Assembly: GCF_014199595.1 (NCBI RefSeq)
Contig: NZ_JACHNX010000012.1
Span: forward strand, 1-64,000
DNA length: 64,000 nt
Source: Sphingomonas yabuuchiae
GTDB lineage: Bacteria > Pseudomonadota > Alphaproteobacteria > Sphingomonadales > Sphingomonadaceae
Direction of reading: 5' to 3'
Shown here: positions 8,883-18,133 of the stretch, one piece after another
How the letters are laid out: the number at the start of each line of letters is the position of its first letter
Numbering within the stretch: the stretch's first letter is position 1
Position numbers and translations under genes: made by a program
Notes under the pieces: model-generated
Databases searched by the model: none
Seen by the model: only the letters and a program-made list of their open reading frames with translations
What the model was told of the DNA's origin: nothing

Positions 8883-8913
8883 AAGCCTCCAGCGCATCGG
8901 TCTCGAAAGCGTA

Positions 8914-8938
8914 GACGATGCTCGTCGGGGTTTATTCC
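8914..8938 (-). promoter_or_regulatory. Candidate ECF sigma promoter of the DUF305-YVTN-sigma-anti-sigma operon
   Basis: Read on the minus strand, GGAAT (8938-8934) is followed after 16 bases by CGTC (8917-8914), a spacing and pair of boxes typical of ECF promoters. It lies about 30 bases before the DUF305 start. The product of the third gene in the operon is the natural candidate to use it. Confidence 0.45.
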
Positions 8939-9036
8939 GTGGCCAAAGCCATTTTATCGGTCCTCACCAAAACGATAGTCTCATGCTTCTGCGGTTGGTT
9001 GACCGGGTCGCGGTCGGACAGCATATGCGCAGGCAC

Positions 9037-9101
9037 GGCGATGGATTTCCGCCGGGCCATTCGGTCGAACCGCCCTCGCAAGGGCCGATGATTCCTACCA
9101 G
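9037..9101 (+). ncRNA. Fluoride riboswitch (crcB motif)
   Basis: The conserved crcB-motif elements appear in order: GGCGATGG at 9037-9044, the closing partner CCGCC near 9049-9053, AACCGCCCT at 9068-9076, AGGGCCGATGA at 9081-9091, and TCCTACCAG at 9093-9101. The pairing GCCCT/AGGGC and the pseudoknot-forming segments match the known aptamer fold. It lies directly before the CLC gene, whose ribosome binding site starts about 17 bases after the aptamer, so control of translation initiation is likely. The downstream genes agree with a fluoride signal. Confidence 0.9.
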
Positions 9102-9127
9102 GCGCCGCAAGGCAGCAAGGAGGAATC

Positions 9128-10486
9128 GTGCGCGCGACATTTCGCAATCTCTATGACCAGTTCAACATGGCAGCGTTCATTCGCGATCGCCGCACCCATG
9201 CCACGTCGGTACTGCGGTGGGCTTTGATCCTGGTCCCGATGGCCGCAGCGGTGGGAACGCTCTGCGCGGCCTTCCTGCGGAGCCTCGACGCCGTAACCCG
9301 GCTTCGCTTCGCCTTTCCCTGGCTGCTCTACCTGCTGCCGATCGGCGGGTTCGTGGTCGGACTGCTCTACCATCTGACAGGGCGCTTGGTCGAAGGCGGC
9401 AACAACCTCATCGTCGAGCAAATCCACGAACCGGGGGGCGGCGTGCCGCTGCGCATGGCTCCGCTCATCTTCTTCGGCACGGTCGTGACACATCTGTTCG
9501 GGGGATCGGCGGGACGTGAAGGCACCGCCGTGCAGTTGGGCGGCAGTCTTGCCAGCGGGTTTGGACGCGCGCTCAGATTGGATGCGGAAGCGACACGCAC
9601 CCTCCTTATGACCGGGATCGCGGCTGGGTTCGGCGCGGTCTTCGGGACGCCGATTGCGGGCGCGGTCTTTGCACTGGAGGTGCTGGCGATCGGTCGGGTC
9701 GAGTATCGCGCGCTGGTGCCATGCCTGGTCGCGGCGCTGGTCGGTGACTGGACCTGTCTTGCCTGGGGCATTCATCACGGCGTCTACCATGTCGATGCGC
9801 TGGTGCCGGTCGACGCGCTGCTCGTCGCCAAGGCCGGTGTCGCCGGCATTGCCTTCGGTCTGACCGGGCTGACCTTTGCCGAGGCCAATCACGCGCTGGG
9901 CGGATGGTTGAAGCGCGTGATCCCCTATGGCCCACTACGACCCGTTATCGGCGGGCTGGCCGTGATTGCGCTGGTCTGGCTGCTCGGAACCCGCGACTAT
10001 CTTGGCCTGGGTACGCTCGCCGCGACACCGGACAGCCTGACCATCGCCAGCTTCTTTGGTCCCGATACGCACTCGTGGAGCTGGGCGCTGAAGCTGCTCT
10101 TTACCGTCGTGACCCTGAGCGCGGGCTTCAAGGGGGGCGAGGTCACGCCGCTGTTCTTTATCGGCGCGGCGCTCGGCAATGCGCTCGCGCCGATGTTCGG
10201 AGTACCGTCGGGGCTATTCGCAGCGATCGGCTTCGTCGCGCTGTTCGCGGGCGCGGCCAACACACCGCTGGCTTGCACGTTCATGGGGATCGAGTTGTTC
10301 GGCGCGGCCTATACGGTGCCGATCGCAGTCGCGTGCTTCGTCGCCTACCTCTGCTCAGGCCACAACGGCATCTACCTGTCGCAGCGCGTCGCTGTGCCAA
10401 AGGTACCTGCCGCACACCTCACACCCGACGCGACCCTGCGCGATGCCCGCACGCACCGCGCTTCTCGCCGGCGCACGCGCGCCTGA
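9128..10486 (+). CDS. CLC-F-type fluoride/proton antiporter
   Basis: A 452-residue CLC-family membrane protein starting at GTG (GGAGG six bases before). The motif at residues 91-95 is GNNLI, in place of the GSGIP of chloride transporters. The next motif is GREGT (129-133), with the gating Glu, followed by GFKGGEVTP. These are marks of the fluoride-specific CLC-F clade, which exchanges cytosolic fluoride for protons. The upstream fluoride riboswitch and the downstream DUF190 gene agree. General annotation would call it a chloride channel. The last 25 residues are Arg-rich and probably not conserved. Confidence 0.88.
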   Translation: MRATFRNLYDQFNMAAFIRDRRTHATSVLRWALILVPMAAAVGTLCAAFLRSLDAVTRLRFAFPWLLYLLPIGGFVVGLLYHLTGRLVEGGNNLIVEQIHEPGGGVPLRMAPLIFFGTVVTHLFGGSAGREGTAVQLGGSLASGFGRALRLDAEATRTLLMTGIAAGFGAVFGTPIAGAVFALEVLAIGRVEYRALVPCLVAALVGDWTCLAWGIHHGVYHVDALVPVDALLVAKAGVAGIAFGLTGLTFAEANHALGGWLKRVIPYGPLRPVIGGLAVIALVWLLGTRDYLGLGTLAATPDSLTIASFFGPDTHSWSWALKLLFTVVTLSAGFKGGEVTPLFFIGAALGNALAPMFGVPSGLFAAIGFVALFAGAANTPLACTFMGIELFGAAYTVPIAVACFVAYLCSGHNGIYLSQRVAVPKVPAAHLTPDATLRDARTHRASRRRTRA

Positions 10487-10511
10487 TCCTGTTTCCTGTC
10501 GAAAGCCCGTC

Positions 10512-10895
10512 ATGCCCAATCGTTTCACCGTCCATCACCGCGAAGTCGGGATGCTGCGCATCTATCTGAAACCGTCCGACAAGATCGGCCCGCGTCGCTT
10601 CTGGGGGGCAAAGCCGCTCTATCGCGAGCTGATTCGCACCGCGAAGGCGGACGGCATCATCAACGCCGTCGCGCAAAATACCCATTACGGCTTCAGCAAT
10701 CACGAACCGATCCGGGAGAACGGCTCGGAAATTGCCGATCCGCATCTGACGATCTGTGTCGAACTGGTCGGCGATCGCGATCAGCTCGACCTCTTCTGTC
10801 GCCGGTATGGAGATCTGATCGGCGACAAGGTGATCGTCTACAAACGACTGGAGCATTGGACTATCACGCGCAAAACTGAGCTAACCAGAGCCTGA
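10512..10895 (+). CDS. DUF190 protein, fluoride-resistance associated
   Basis: The 127-residue protein has the DUF190 pattern, a small PII-like alpha/beta fold (MLRIYL near residues 15-20, LYRELIRTAKADG and ITVCVELVGD-like strands). DUF190 genes commonly accompany CrcB (Fluc) fluoride channels and are often under fluoride riboswitches; here one follows a CLC-F gene after 25 bases. A regulatory or accessory role in fluoride export is inferred from this association. The first ten residues (before GMLRIYL) look like an extra extension. Confidence 0.82.
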   Translation: MPNRFTVHHREVGMLRIYLKPSDKIGPRRFWGAKPLYRELIRTAKADGIINAVAQNTHYGFSNHEPIRENGSEIADPHLTICVELVGDRDQLDLFCRRYGDLIGDKVIVYKRLEHWTITRKTELTRA

Positions 10896-11251
10896 TCGGC
10901 GTTCCCGTAAAGGAAGGTTGATCGAGAATGACGGTGTACCCCGTGCAGTTTGATCAGTGCTACTGCGGTAGGCTTTCCCAAATTCTGTTCCCGGTTGCCT
11001 TTTCCCGGAATGGCGCCGGACCAACGGGGAAACGGGACGCTTGAGCCTGTCGGAACGCACCTGATTCCCGGTGCCAAATAGCAGTTTTAAGACAACTGTT
11101 CGCGCCCCTCGCGATCTCGACACGACAATCCATGCCGGATGGCCAATATGCGCGACAGTCAACCCGGCCGGGTTTTCCGATAGGCGAAGCGCCGTTTCGT
11201 GCTCGTTCTATGTTATGCCCCCAATGAGTGACGCCGGGGCCGTGCGGGTGA
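10896..11251. other. Gene-free spacer between the fluoride unit and the strawberry-notch gene
   Basis: Both neighbours end here (convergent), so terminators are expected, but no clear stem followed by a T-run is seen. The motif TTCCCGG occurs three times (near 10988, 11006 and 11065). Short open frames exist on both strands without ribosome binding sites or recognisable content. The segment may mark a junction between gene blocks. Confidence 0.4.
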
Positions 11252-14200
11252 TCAAACGGCGATCCGCTCGATCACGGCACTGGCCGCCCGGACAGGAATG
11301 AACAGGCGGGTCTTGTGCTGAATGATCTCGGTGAAACACCCGGCCGCCTTCAACTCCCCGAGGCGCGAATATGGCCAGTCGAGCAGTTCGAGCCGATGCT
11401 CACCTGCCACCAGGCTGCGCTTCAGCCTGTAGCTGCCAAGCGTCGCCATCTCGCCGGTGCCCAGCACGTGTTTGGCGGTATCCTCCCCTGAGACAACGAT
11501 CGCTGCCTCGATCCCGAAAGCGGCGGCAAGTTTCGGGACGACCGGCGCAGGCACCAGACGTCCGAGGAACGACTGGCCATCGTCGGTGGTGATACGCCAG
11601 ACCTGGACATGGTCGTCCGGAAGGCGGTCCCAAACAGGCAGGAGCAGGCCGGCCACCAGATAGATGGTGCTGGTGCGGGTTTTGCCGCGCAGATCGTCGA
11701 CCTCGGCTGACCAAAGCGTCGAGAACTCTTCCTCGCTTGCTTCCTCCCACATGGTCTCGAGCAGCAGGTCCTGGCGCATCCGCTCGGTTCGGGTCGGCCG
11801 GATGAGTTCGAAGCGGCGGACAATTTCGCCGTCATCATCGGTGAGGGAAAAGGTGGTGCAGCGGATGGCCGCCTTGCCGGACTTCCGATTGACCATCGGC
11901 CGCGCATCGTCGCCGAGGCGGCGCAATGCCTGTTCCAGGGAGATAGGCTTGTAGCGTTCCTCTGTTTCGAGGCGCAGGATCTCGGTTTCGGCTCCGCTGA
12001 CCGGATCGCGCCTGATCACCGTTCGATCGAGAATGGTAATTCGCTCGGCGTTGATGGTCTCGACGCCGACGTCGAGCGTCCCAGCCTCCCGAGCCGCTTC
12101 AACCCGGGCTTCGATCAGGCCGAGATATTCGTCGAAGATGGCGTTCTGAAGAGCGACGCGCAGTGCCAAGATGCGATTGAGCCAGCGCTGGATGGGGGGT
12201 AGATCCTCCCTCAATCCGCCACCTTCACCTTCGAGTTCGAGCCCGGTCAACTGCTGGAACGTGGCGAAGGTGATCGAGCGAAGCTTGCCCTCGGCGAGCA
12301 AGCGAAACCATGTCTCGAGCGCCTCTCGTGCATAGTCGCTCTCGAGGTTATCGCGCGGATCGAAAAGTCCTTGCCCCCCCGTTTGGCGTTGGCCGCGGGT
12401 CAGTGCACCAAGGCTGTCGAGCCGTCGCGCGATCGTCGAAATGAACCGGCGTTCGCCTCGACAATCGGTGGACACCGGTCGGAAAAGCGGTGCCGCTGCC
12501 TGGTGGGTCCGGTGGGTTCGACCGAGGCCCTGGATCGCCGCATCGGCACGCCAGCCCGGCTCGAGGAGATAATGGATACGCCGGGACTGGTTCTCGGCTG
12601 AAAGGCTCGCGTGGTACGAGCGACCGGTGCCGCCTGCATCCGAGAATATCAGAATCTTCTTCGCACCACGCATGAAGGCGTCCGTTTCGGCGAGATTGGT
12701 GCGCGCTGAACGGTTCTCAATTCGCTGCCGACCACCGACGTCAACGATGATGCGCCGACTACGGCCGGTGACCTCGGCGACGGCGTCGGGGCCGAAATGA
12801 CCGATGATATGGTCGAGGGCGGACTCGACGATCGGCAGCGCACCGACCTGCTCGACCAGGGTGTCGCGCATCTCGAGCGCCTCCTGGCTCAACACCGGAT
12901 GACCCGCTTCGTCGCACATCGGCTCCGACCGGGTCTTGCCGGTGTCATCGACGAAGGTCTTCATCTGACGAACGGGGAAGGCCGCGATTAGATAGTCCAT
13001 CAGAAACTCGCGGGGTGAGAGTTCGATGTCGAGATTGCCGCGTTCCTGTGAGCCGAGCCCGGCCAGTGCGCGATTGAGCATCGCTTCCGATGTCGAGACA
13101 AGTTGGACCACCACACTGTCACCGCGCGCCAGATCGGTGCGCATGGCGGGAATGAGGGCGGGGAGCTTCATGCCGATCAGAAGCTGGCCGAAGAAGCGCT
13201 GCTTCGTGGATTCGAAGATCGACAGCGCGGCCGCCTTTGCACCCCCGTTATACGTGTCCTTCGAAAAGCTGTCGGTGACCCGCGTTGCGTCCAGTGCGGC
13301 ACGAAGATTGGCGTGGATGATCGCCCAGGCATCGGCATAGGCGTCGTATACGGCGATCTGATCGTCGGTGAGCTGATGCTCGAGGATGTCGTACTCCACG
13401 CCCGCGAAGCTCAGCGCGCGTGCCGTGTACAGCCCCTGCATCTTGAGGTCGCGCGCGATCAGCTCGAGGGCCGCCATACCGCCGCGCCGCAAGCTTTCAA
13501 CGAAGGCGCGGCGATCCGCGAAGGCGGTACCTTGACCCCACAGGCCGAGGCGGGTCGCATAGGCAAGATTGTTCACATCGGAGGCACCGGTGGCCGAGAC
13601 GTAGAGGACTCGCGCGCGTGGAAGGAGGTTCTGCAGCCGCACGCCTGCGATGCCTTGATCCGATCCGTCCTTCGTGCCGAACCGGCCTTCGCCTCCAGCT
13701 ACACCGGCCATCTCGTGTGCTTCGTCGAAGACGAGCATACCTTCGAAGCTATCACCCGCCCAGTCGAGGATCTGCTGGAGGCGACTGCCCTTATCGCCGC
13801 GGCTCGATCGCAGCGTCGCATAGGTGAGAAAGAGGACGCCCTCTCCGGCGCCGATGGCCGTACCGAGCTTCCATTGGTTGAGATGCTGGATGTCGAGTGC
13901 GAGTCCTCCCACCGCGGTCCAGTCCCGTCGCGCGTCCTCAAGGAGCGTTTCGGTCTTCGAGATCCAGACGTGCCGGCGATGACCGCGGAGCCAATGATCG
14001 AGGATGATAGACGCGACTTGCCGACCCTTTCCCGCCCCGGTTCCATCGGCGAGGAAGAAGCCCGTCCGATACGGGCGACCTTCATCGTCCGGAATCAGGG
14101 TCAGGCCTTCCTCGCCGGGATGAAATCGGCCGGGAAGGTCGCGCTGAAAGGCGTCACCAGCGTAGATCAGCGTCTCGAGCTGCGCGTCCGACAGGACCTG

Positions 14201-15469
14201 GCTTTCGAGAATGGCGACGGGAAGGTTCGGCGCATAATGCGGTTGCGGTGCGGTGATCGACCCCATTGCGATCGATTCCACCAAGGCGGTTGGATGCTGC
14301 GCGGCGTCCTCAATCACAATGCGGCTTGGTCGATAGGGAAGGTAGACGCCAGCGGCTTCGCCTACCGGTGCCGGATCGTCGAGCACCGCATAGGAGATGT
14401 CCCGCATCACGGCAGAGGGCGTAGGGCGGGCAAGTGGCGTCGCCAGCCGGGGACGAGCCGCAAGAGCACCGAGCAACGACGACGGCCTGGGAACCGGCGA
14501 TGAAGGCGCCGCGACCCGTGTAGGCGCTGGGAAGGCCACGATATGTCCGAGGGCATCGCTGAGGGTGGAGCAACGGATCAGCTCTGCTTCTCCTGAGCGC
14601 CCCTTCTCGAGGACCATGATCTTCACAGCCTGACCCGTACCGTGCTTCGCATAGGCATTGGGGGGCAGCGCAAGATGCAACGTCAGTGCGCAGCCCTCCG
14701 TCGCCCTTTTCCAGGCTCGACTTGACGTATCGACCCGTTCGGGGAGATCGGCCGCACACCGTCCGCCAACAGAAAGCCGGGACAATGTCGAGCGGAGATG
14801 TCGGAAGGCCGCGAGCGGATCGGCATGGCGCCCCAGGCTCCGCGAAAACGGCGGATTGATCAGGGCCGCAGTGGGCCGGATGACCGGGTCGAGAAAGTCG
14901 TGGATCAGCTCGGCGTCATGCGTGGTGACGGTCGTGTCGGGAAAAGCGGCGCACAACATCGCAGCGCGGGTCGCGTCGAGTTCGTTGAGGACAAGGCGTG
15001 CGCCGGCCCGGTGAGCGAAGGTTGCCAGAAGCCCGGTACCGGCGGAGGGCTCGAGGACGAGATCGTCGGACCCGATGCGCGCGGCAAGGGCCGCCAGAAA
15101 GGCCAGCGGCGCGGGCGTTGAGAATTGCTGGAGCTCGATCTGCTCTTCGCTGCGCACACTATGGGTCGGCAGGTTGGACACCAGCCCGTTGAGCTCCGCG
15201 AGGCAGGCCGCAGGCCCTGCGGGCAAGTCCGCGGTCGCGAGGTAAAGGACCTGGGCCAGTTCCAGCACGTCATAGGCGTCGCGCAGTGACCAGCGACCGT
15301 CGGCTGAGGACGTGCCGTGCGCCTGTTCCATAAGCCACAGCAACGACTCCCGCTTTACCGGGTCTTTCCTGGCGATGATCACGGCGAGCGCCCTGGCGGC
15401 CGTGATCGATGGCGCGGCAAACTCCAGCTCGGAAGCATCGAGGAGGCGGGCTGCGGGTAGGTGGCGCAT
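11252..15469 (-). CDS. Strawberry-notch-type helicase with N-terminal methyltransferase-like domain
   Basis: This protein of about 1405 residues combines an N-terminal Rossmann methyltransferase-like domain with a superfamily 2 helicase of the strawberry-notch family. The first domain has EPSAGTG at 140-146 and the amino-methylase motif NPPF at 205-208. The helicase has Walker A-like DGTGAGKGRQ around residue 480, DEAH in VFDEAHEMAG around 575, and the C-terminal GLGRTHRTHQ. The start is set at the ATG at 15469, preceded by GGAG; the frame is open further upstream. Such genes are common on sphingomonad plasmids and phages. Their role is not established; anti-restriction or DNA processing after conjugative entry has been suggested. 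Confidence 0.85.
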   Translation of the reverse strand: MRHLPAARLLDASELEFAAPSITAARALAVIIARKDPVKRESLLWLMEQAHGTSSADGRWSLRDAYDVLELAQVLYLATADLPAGPAACLAELNGLVSNLPTHSVRSEEQIELQQFSTPAPLAFLAALAARIGSDDLVLEPSAGTGLLATFAHRAGARLVLNELDATRAAMLCAAFPDTTVTTHDAELIHDFLDPVIRPTAALINPPFSRSLGRHADPLAAFRHLRSTLSRLSVGGRCAADLPERVDTSSRAWKRATEGCALTLHLALPPNAYAKHGTGQAVKIMVLEKGRSGEAELIRCSTLSDALGHIVAFPAPTRVAAPSSPVPRPSSLLGALAARPRLATPLARPTPSAVMRDISYAVLDDPAPVGEAAGVYLPYRPSRIVIEDAAQHPTALVESIAMGSITAPQPHYAPNLPVAILESQVLSDAQLETLIYAGDAFQRDLPGRFHPGEEGLTLIPDDEGRPYRTGFFLADGTGAGKGRQVASIILDHWLRGHRRHVWISKTETLLEDARRDWTAVGGLALDIQHLNQWKLGTAIGAGEGVLFLTYATLRSSRGDKGSRLQQILDWAGDSFEGMLVFDEAHEMAGVAGGEGRFGTKDGSDQGIAGVRLQNLLPRARVLYVSATGASDVNNLAYATRLGLWGQGTAFADRRAFVESLRRGGMAALELIARDLKMQGLYTARALSFAGVEYDILEHQLTDDQIAVYDAYADAWAIIHANLRAALDATRVTDSFSKDTYNGGAKAAALSIFESTKQRFFGQLLIGMKLPALIPAMRTDLARGDSVVVQLVSTSEAMLNRALAGLGSQERGNLDIELSPREFLMDYLIAAFPVRQMKTFVDDTGKTRSEPMCDEAGHPVLSQEALEMRDTLVEQVGALPIVESALDHIIGHFGPDAVAEVTGRSRRIIVDVGGRQRIENRSARTNLAETDAFMRGAKKILIFSDAGGTGRSYHASLSAENQSRRIHYLLEPGWRADAAIQGLGRTHRTHQAAAPLFRPVSTDCRGERRFISTIARRLDSLGALTRGQRQTGGQGLFDPRDNLESDYAREALETWFRLLAEGKLRSITFATFQQLTGLELEGEGGGLREDLPPIQRWLNRILALRVALQNAIFDEYLGLIEARVEAAREAGTLDVGVETINAERITILDRTVIRRDPVSGAETEILRLETEERYKPISLEQALRRLGDDARPMVNRKSGKAAIRCTTFSLTDDDGEIVRRFELIRPTRTERMRQDLLLETMWEEASEEEFSTLWSAEVDDLRGKTRTSTIYLVAGLLLPVWDRLPDDHVQVWRITTDDGQSFLGRLVPAPVVPKLAAAFGIEAAIVVSGEDTAKHVLGTGEMATLGSYRLKRSLVAGEHRLELLDWPYSRLGELKAAGCFTEIIQHKTRLFIPVRAASAVIERIAV

Positions 15470-15639
15470 CGAGGTTACTCCGTTCTTCCGTCCGGTGTTC
15501 ATCACCGGATCGACACGCCGGAGGCGGCCTCCCCTCTTGTCGGCCTGGCGAGAATCGACCGGCGAGCTCGGGTTTGATCGCACACGACCCGTCCCATGCC
15601 GCCGCACGGAATCGTCTTGACGCGAATGCCAACTTTACG

Positions 15640-15654
15640 GAACATAAAGGGAAC
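15640..15654. promoter_or_regulatory. LexA (SOS) box of the imuA-imuB-dnaE2 cassette
   Basis: GAAC at 15640-15643 and GAAC at 15651-15654 are separated by exactly seven bases; on the other strand this reads GTTC-N7-GTTC, the direct-repeat LexA box of Alphaproteobacteria. It lies 19 bases before the imuA ATG, where bound LexA would block transcription. Confidence 0.75.
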
Positions 15655-15672
15655 ACACTGAGTCTAGCTGAT

Positions 15673-16434
15673 ATGTCCGCCGCCCTTCATCCTGCCGTCC
15701 CCGGCATTGACCATTTGCGCAGGATCGCTTCGCCGGCGACCGACTTCAGGGTCATGCCGTTTGGCATCGCGGCGCTCGACGCACGGCTGGGGGGAGGGGG
15801 CTTACGGGCGGGGGCGTTGCACGAAGCTACGCCGCGCAGCCCCTCGCTCGCCGATGATGCGGCCGCAACGCTCTTCCTCGCCGGCATCGCCGCGCGGGAA
15901 GCGATCGCCACAGGCGGTCTGGTGTTATGGGTGAGCTGCCGCACTGATCTCTACGCGCCGGCGCTGGAGCAAGCGGGGCTGCCGGCCGCAAGCGTGATCT
16001 ATGCCCAGCCAAGGGACGATACCGCGCTCCTGGCGGTGGTCGAGGACGCGGTGCGTGACGGCACGCCGTGTGCGATCGTCGCCGAGGCGAGCAAGGTTTC
16101 AATGGTCGCGACGCGACGCTTGCAGCTCGTCGCGGGTGATGCCGACATACCCATTCTTCTCCTTCGCCGCGCGCGCCGTCTCGGCCAGGAAGTCTTCAAC
16201 GAGCCGTCCGCAGCCTGGACGCGCTGGCGCATCGGGTCCGTTTCGTCCCAGCGCCTCGCGGTCGCGGGGGTGGGTCGTCCGCGTTGTTCGCTGGAGTGCA
16301 GCCGCCAACGTGGTGGCGAGAGCTTCACCATGATCGTGGAGGGCAGCGATGAGACGGGTCGTCTCGCTGTTCCTGCCGACCTTAGCCATCGATCGGCTGA
16401 GGCGGCTGGAACGGTCCGCTCTGCAGCAGCCTGA
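15673..16434 (+). CDS. imuA: ImuA-like SOS mutasome protein
   Basis: This protein of about 253 residues resembles the RecA-like ImuA proteins (SulA/RecA-related fold, MPFGIAALDARLGGGGL near residues 28-44) that interact with ImuB and RecA in translesion synthesis. The ATG at 15673 is chosen because it follows the LexA box; the frame extends upstream but would then overlap the operator. Its 3' end overlaps imuB by 86 bases. The C-terminus is Ala/Arg-rich. Together with imuB and dnaE2 it forms the standard alphaproteobacterial mutagenesis cassette. Confidence 0.82.
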   Translation: MSAALHPAVPGIDHLRRIASPATDFRVMPFGIAALDARLGGGGLRAGALHEATPRSPSLADDAAATLFLAGIAAREAIATGGLVLWVSCRTDLYAPALEQAGLPAASVIYAQPRDDTALLAVVEDAVRDGTPCAIVAEASKVSMVATRRLQLVAGDADIPILLLRRARRLGQEVFNEPSAAWTRWRIGSVSSQRLAVAGVGRPRCSLECSRQRGGESFTMIVEGSDETGRLAVPADLSHRSAEAAGTVRSAAA

Positions 16435-18133
16435 ACGGTCTGTCCTCGAGGTGCCGATCGACGACGATCCGGGGGACTGTTCGGTGCCCCGGGGCGGCGG
16501 ATGGCGTCCGGGCGCCCGGTGGGCGCGGCAAGGGCTGCCGACGCGGGCTGTTGTTGAGGCACAGATCGCAGCGCTTCCAACGCATGCGCGTCCCCCCGTA
16601 CGCGAACTCGGTCGCCGGTCGGAGGCGGCCAGCCATCCGTTTAAGGCCATGGTGCAGGCTGCTCCGACATCGCCCCATCCCCTCCCATTGCTGGGGCACG
16701 CGCCGCTGGCGTTGGTAGGCAAGGTCGGGCGGCGAGAAGACATCGTCGCCGCGTGCGATGGGGCGCGCGCCCTGGGCGTGTATCCGGGCATGGCGGCGAC
16801 CCACGCACGCGCGCTCGTATCGGACCTCGACGTCCGCCCGGCTGATCCGGAGGCGGATAGCGCGTTGCTCGATCGCCTGGCCTTGCTCGCCGTACGACGC
16901 TGGTCGCCGGTCGCAGCGGCGACGCCGAACGACGGGATCTGGATCGATCTTTCCGGTTGCGCGCATCTGCATGGCGGCGAGGAGCTGTTCTGCCGCCGTC
17001 TTCATGCCTTCTGCCGACGGGCGGGCTTCTCCGCACGGATCGCGGTCGCCGATACGGGTGGAGCGGCGCATGCCCTGGCAAGATACGGACGCGGCGAGAT
17101 CATACGGGCACCCTCGGGCGCGACCGCGGATGCATTAGCGCCGCTGCCGGTTGCCGCCTTGCGGCTTGCGCCCTCCGCGCTCCGTGCGTGTCGACGCTTC
17201 GGCTTCGATACGATTGCAGATCTCCTGCCCGTGGCTCGGGGACCACTCGCCAGGCGCCTCGGGCTGCCAGCGATCGTTCGGCTCGATCAGGCGTTGGGTG
17301 CCGTAGCGGAGCCGATCACGCCCCGCGAGGATGCCGAGGTTCCTGGCGTTGAATGCCGGTTGCTCGAGCCGATCGGTACCGCTGAGGCGATTGAGCAGGT
17401 GATGGGCGATCTGCTGCGGGATCTTGCCCGTGTTCTGCAAGCGCGAGGGCTGGGCGCGCGGTCGCTGCGGTTCGCCGGCCTGCGGGTCGATGGATCCGAA
17501 CAGATCGTCGGCGTGGGGACTTCGCGACCCACGCGAGAAGTTTCCCACTTGCTTCGCCTGCTGAAGCTCAGGATCGAGCGGATCGATCCGGGCTTGGGTT
17601 TCGAGCAGTTTCGGCTCGTAGCGCCGCACACCGAACCGCTTGACGCGGTGGATCTGGGCGCCGTGCTGGTCGACGACCGACAGAAGCGCGATCCAGCGCG
17701 CCTCGTCGACGTGATCGCGGGCCGGATCGGTGCCCAGGCCGTCTACCGCGCAGCCCCACGCGAAAGCCACGTGCCCGAGCGCGCCGTGATCCGATCCGAC
17801 CCCATCGCTCTGCCGGGCGCATGGCCGGCATGGAAGCGGCCCATCCGGCTCTTTGCTCGACCCGAACCCCTCGGCCGGGTCATCGCGCTGATGCCGGACC
17901 AACCTCCGCGCCGCTTCGAATGGCGAGGGCGCGTGCATCGGATCGTCGCCGGCGATGGTCCCGAACGGGTGCATGGCGAATGGTGGCGGCGTGACGCCGA
18001 GGTCTGGGCGATCCGTGACTATTACCGGGTCGAGGATGAGGAGGGCGGCCGGTTCTGGGTATTCCGGCGCGGCGACGGCTTCGAGGACAACACCGGCGAT
18101 CTGTCGTGGTGGATGCATGGGGTCTTTGGATGA
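16349..18133 (+). CDS. imuB: ImuB, Y-family polymerase-like mutasome hub
   Basis: The 594-residue protein resembles Y-family DNA polymerases (N-terminal IMS domain starting RRVVSLFLP, PNDGIWIDLSGCAHL in the middle). The catalytic acidic residues of active DinB enzymes are not apparent, as is known for ImuB, which serves as a clamp-binding scaffold for DnaE2. The C-terminal part contains the tail typical of the family (WRRDAEVWAIRDYYRVED). The ATG at 16349 has GGAGGG upstream and lies within imuA; the stop overlaps the dnaE2 start (ATGA). An insertion of about 60 residues with low complexity lies near residues 45-110. Confidence 0.88.
   Translation: MRRVVSLFLPTLAIDRLRRLERSALQQPERSVLEVPIDDDPGDCSVPRGGGWRPGARWARQGLPTRAVVEAQIAALPTHARPPVRELGRRSEAASHPFKAMVQAAPTSPHPLPLLGHAPLALVGKVGRREDIVAACDGARALGVYPGMAATHARALVSDLDVRPADPEADSALLDRLALLAVRRWSPVAAATPNDGIWIDLSGCAHLHGGEELFCRRLHAFCRRAGFSARIAVADTGGAAHALARYGRGEIIRAPSGATADALAPLPVAALRLAPSALRACRRFGFDTIADLLPVARGPLARRLGLPAIVRLDQALGAVAEPITPREDAEVPGVECRLLEPIGTAEAIEQVMGDLLRDLARVLQARGLGARSLRFAGLRVDGSEQIVGVGTSRPTREVSHLLRLLKLRIERIDPGLGFEQFRLVAPHTEPLDAVDLGAVLVDDRQKRDPARLVDVIAGRIGAQAVYRAAPRESHVPERAVIRSDPIALPGAWPAWKRPIRLFARPEPLGRVIALMPDQPPRRFEWRGRVHRIVAGDGPERVHGEWWRRDAEVWAIRDYYRVEDEEGGRFWVFRRGDGFEDNTGDLSWWMHGVFG

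Noticed and set aside
8932..9147. Small minus-strand frame over the 9.0 kb region
   Set aside because: It covers the fluoride riboswitch and the start of the CLC gene, and has no supporting ribosome binding site or protein family.
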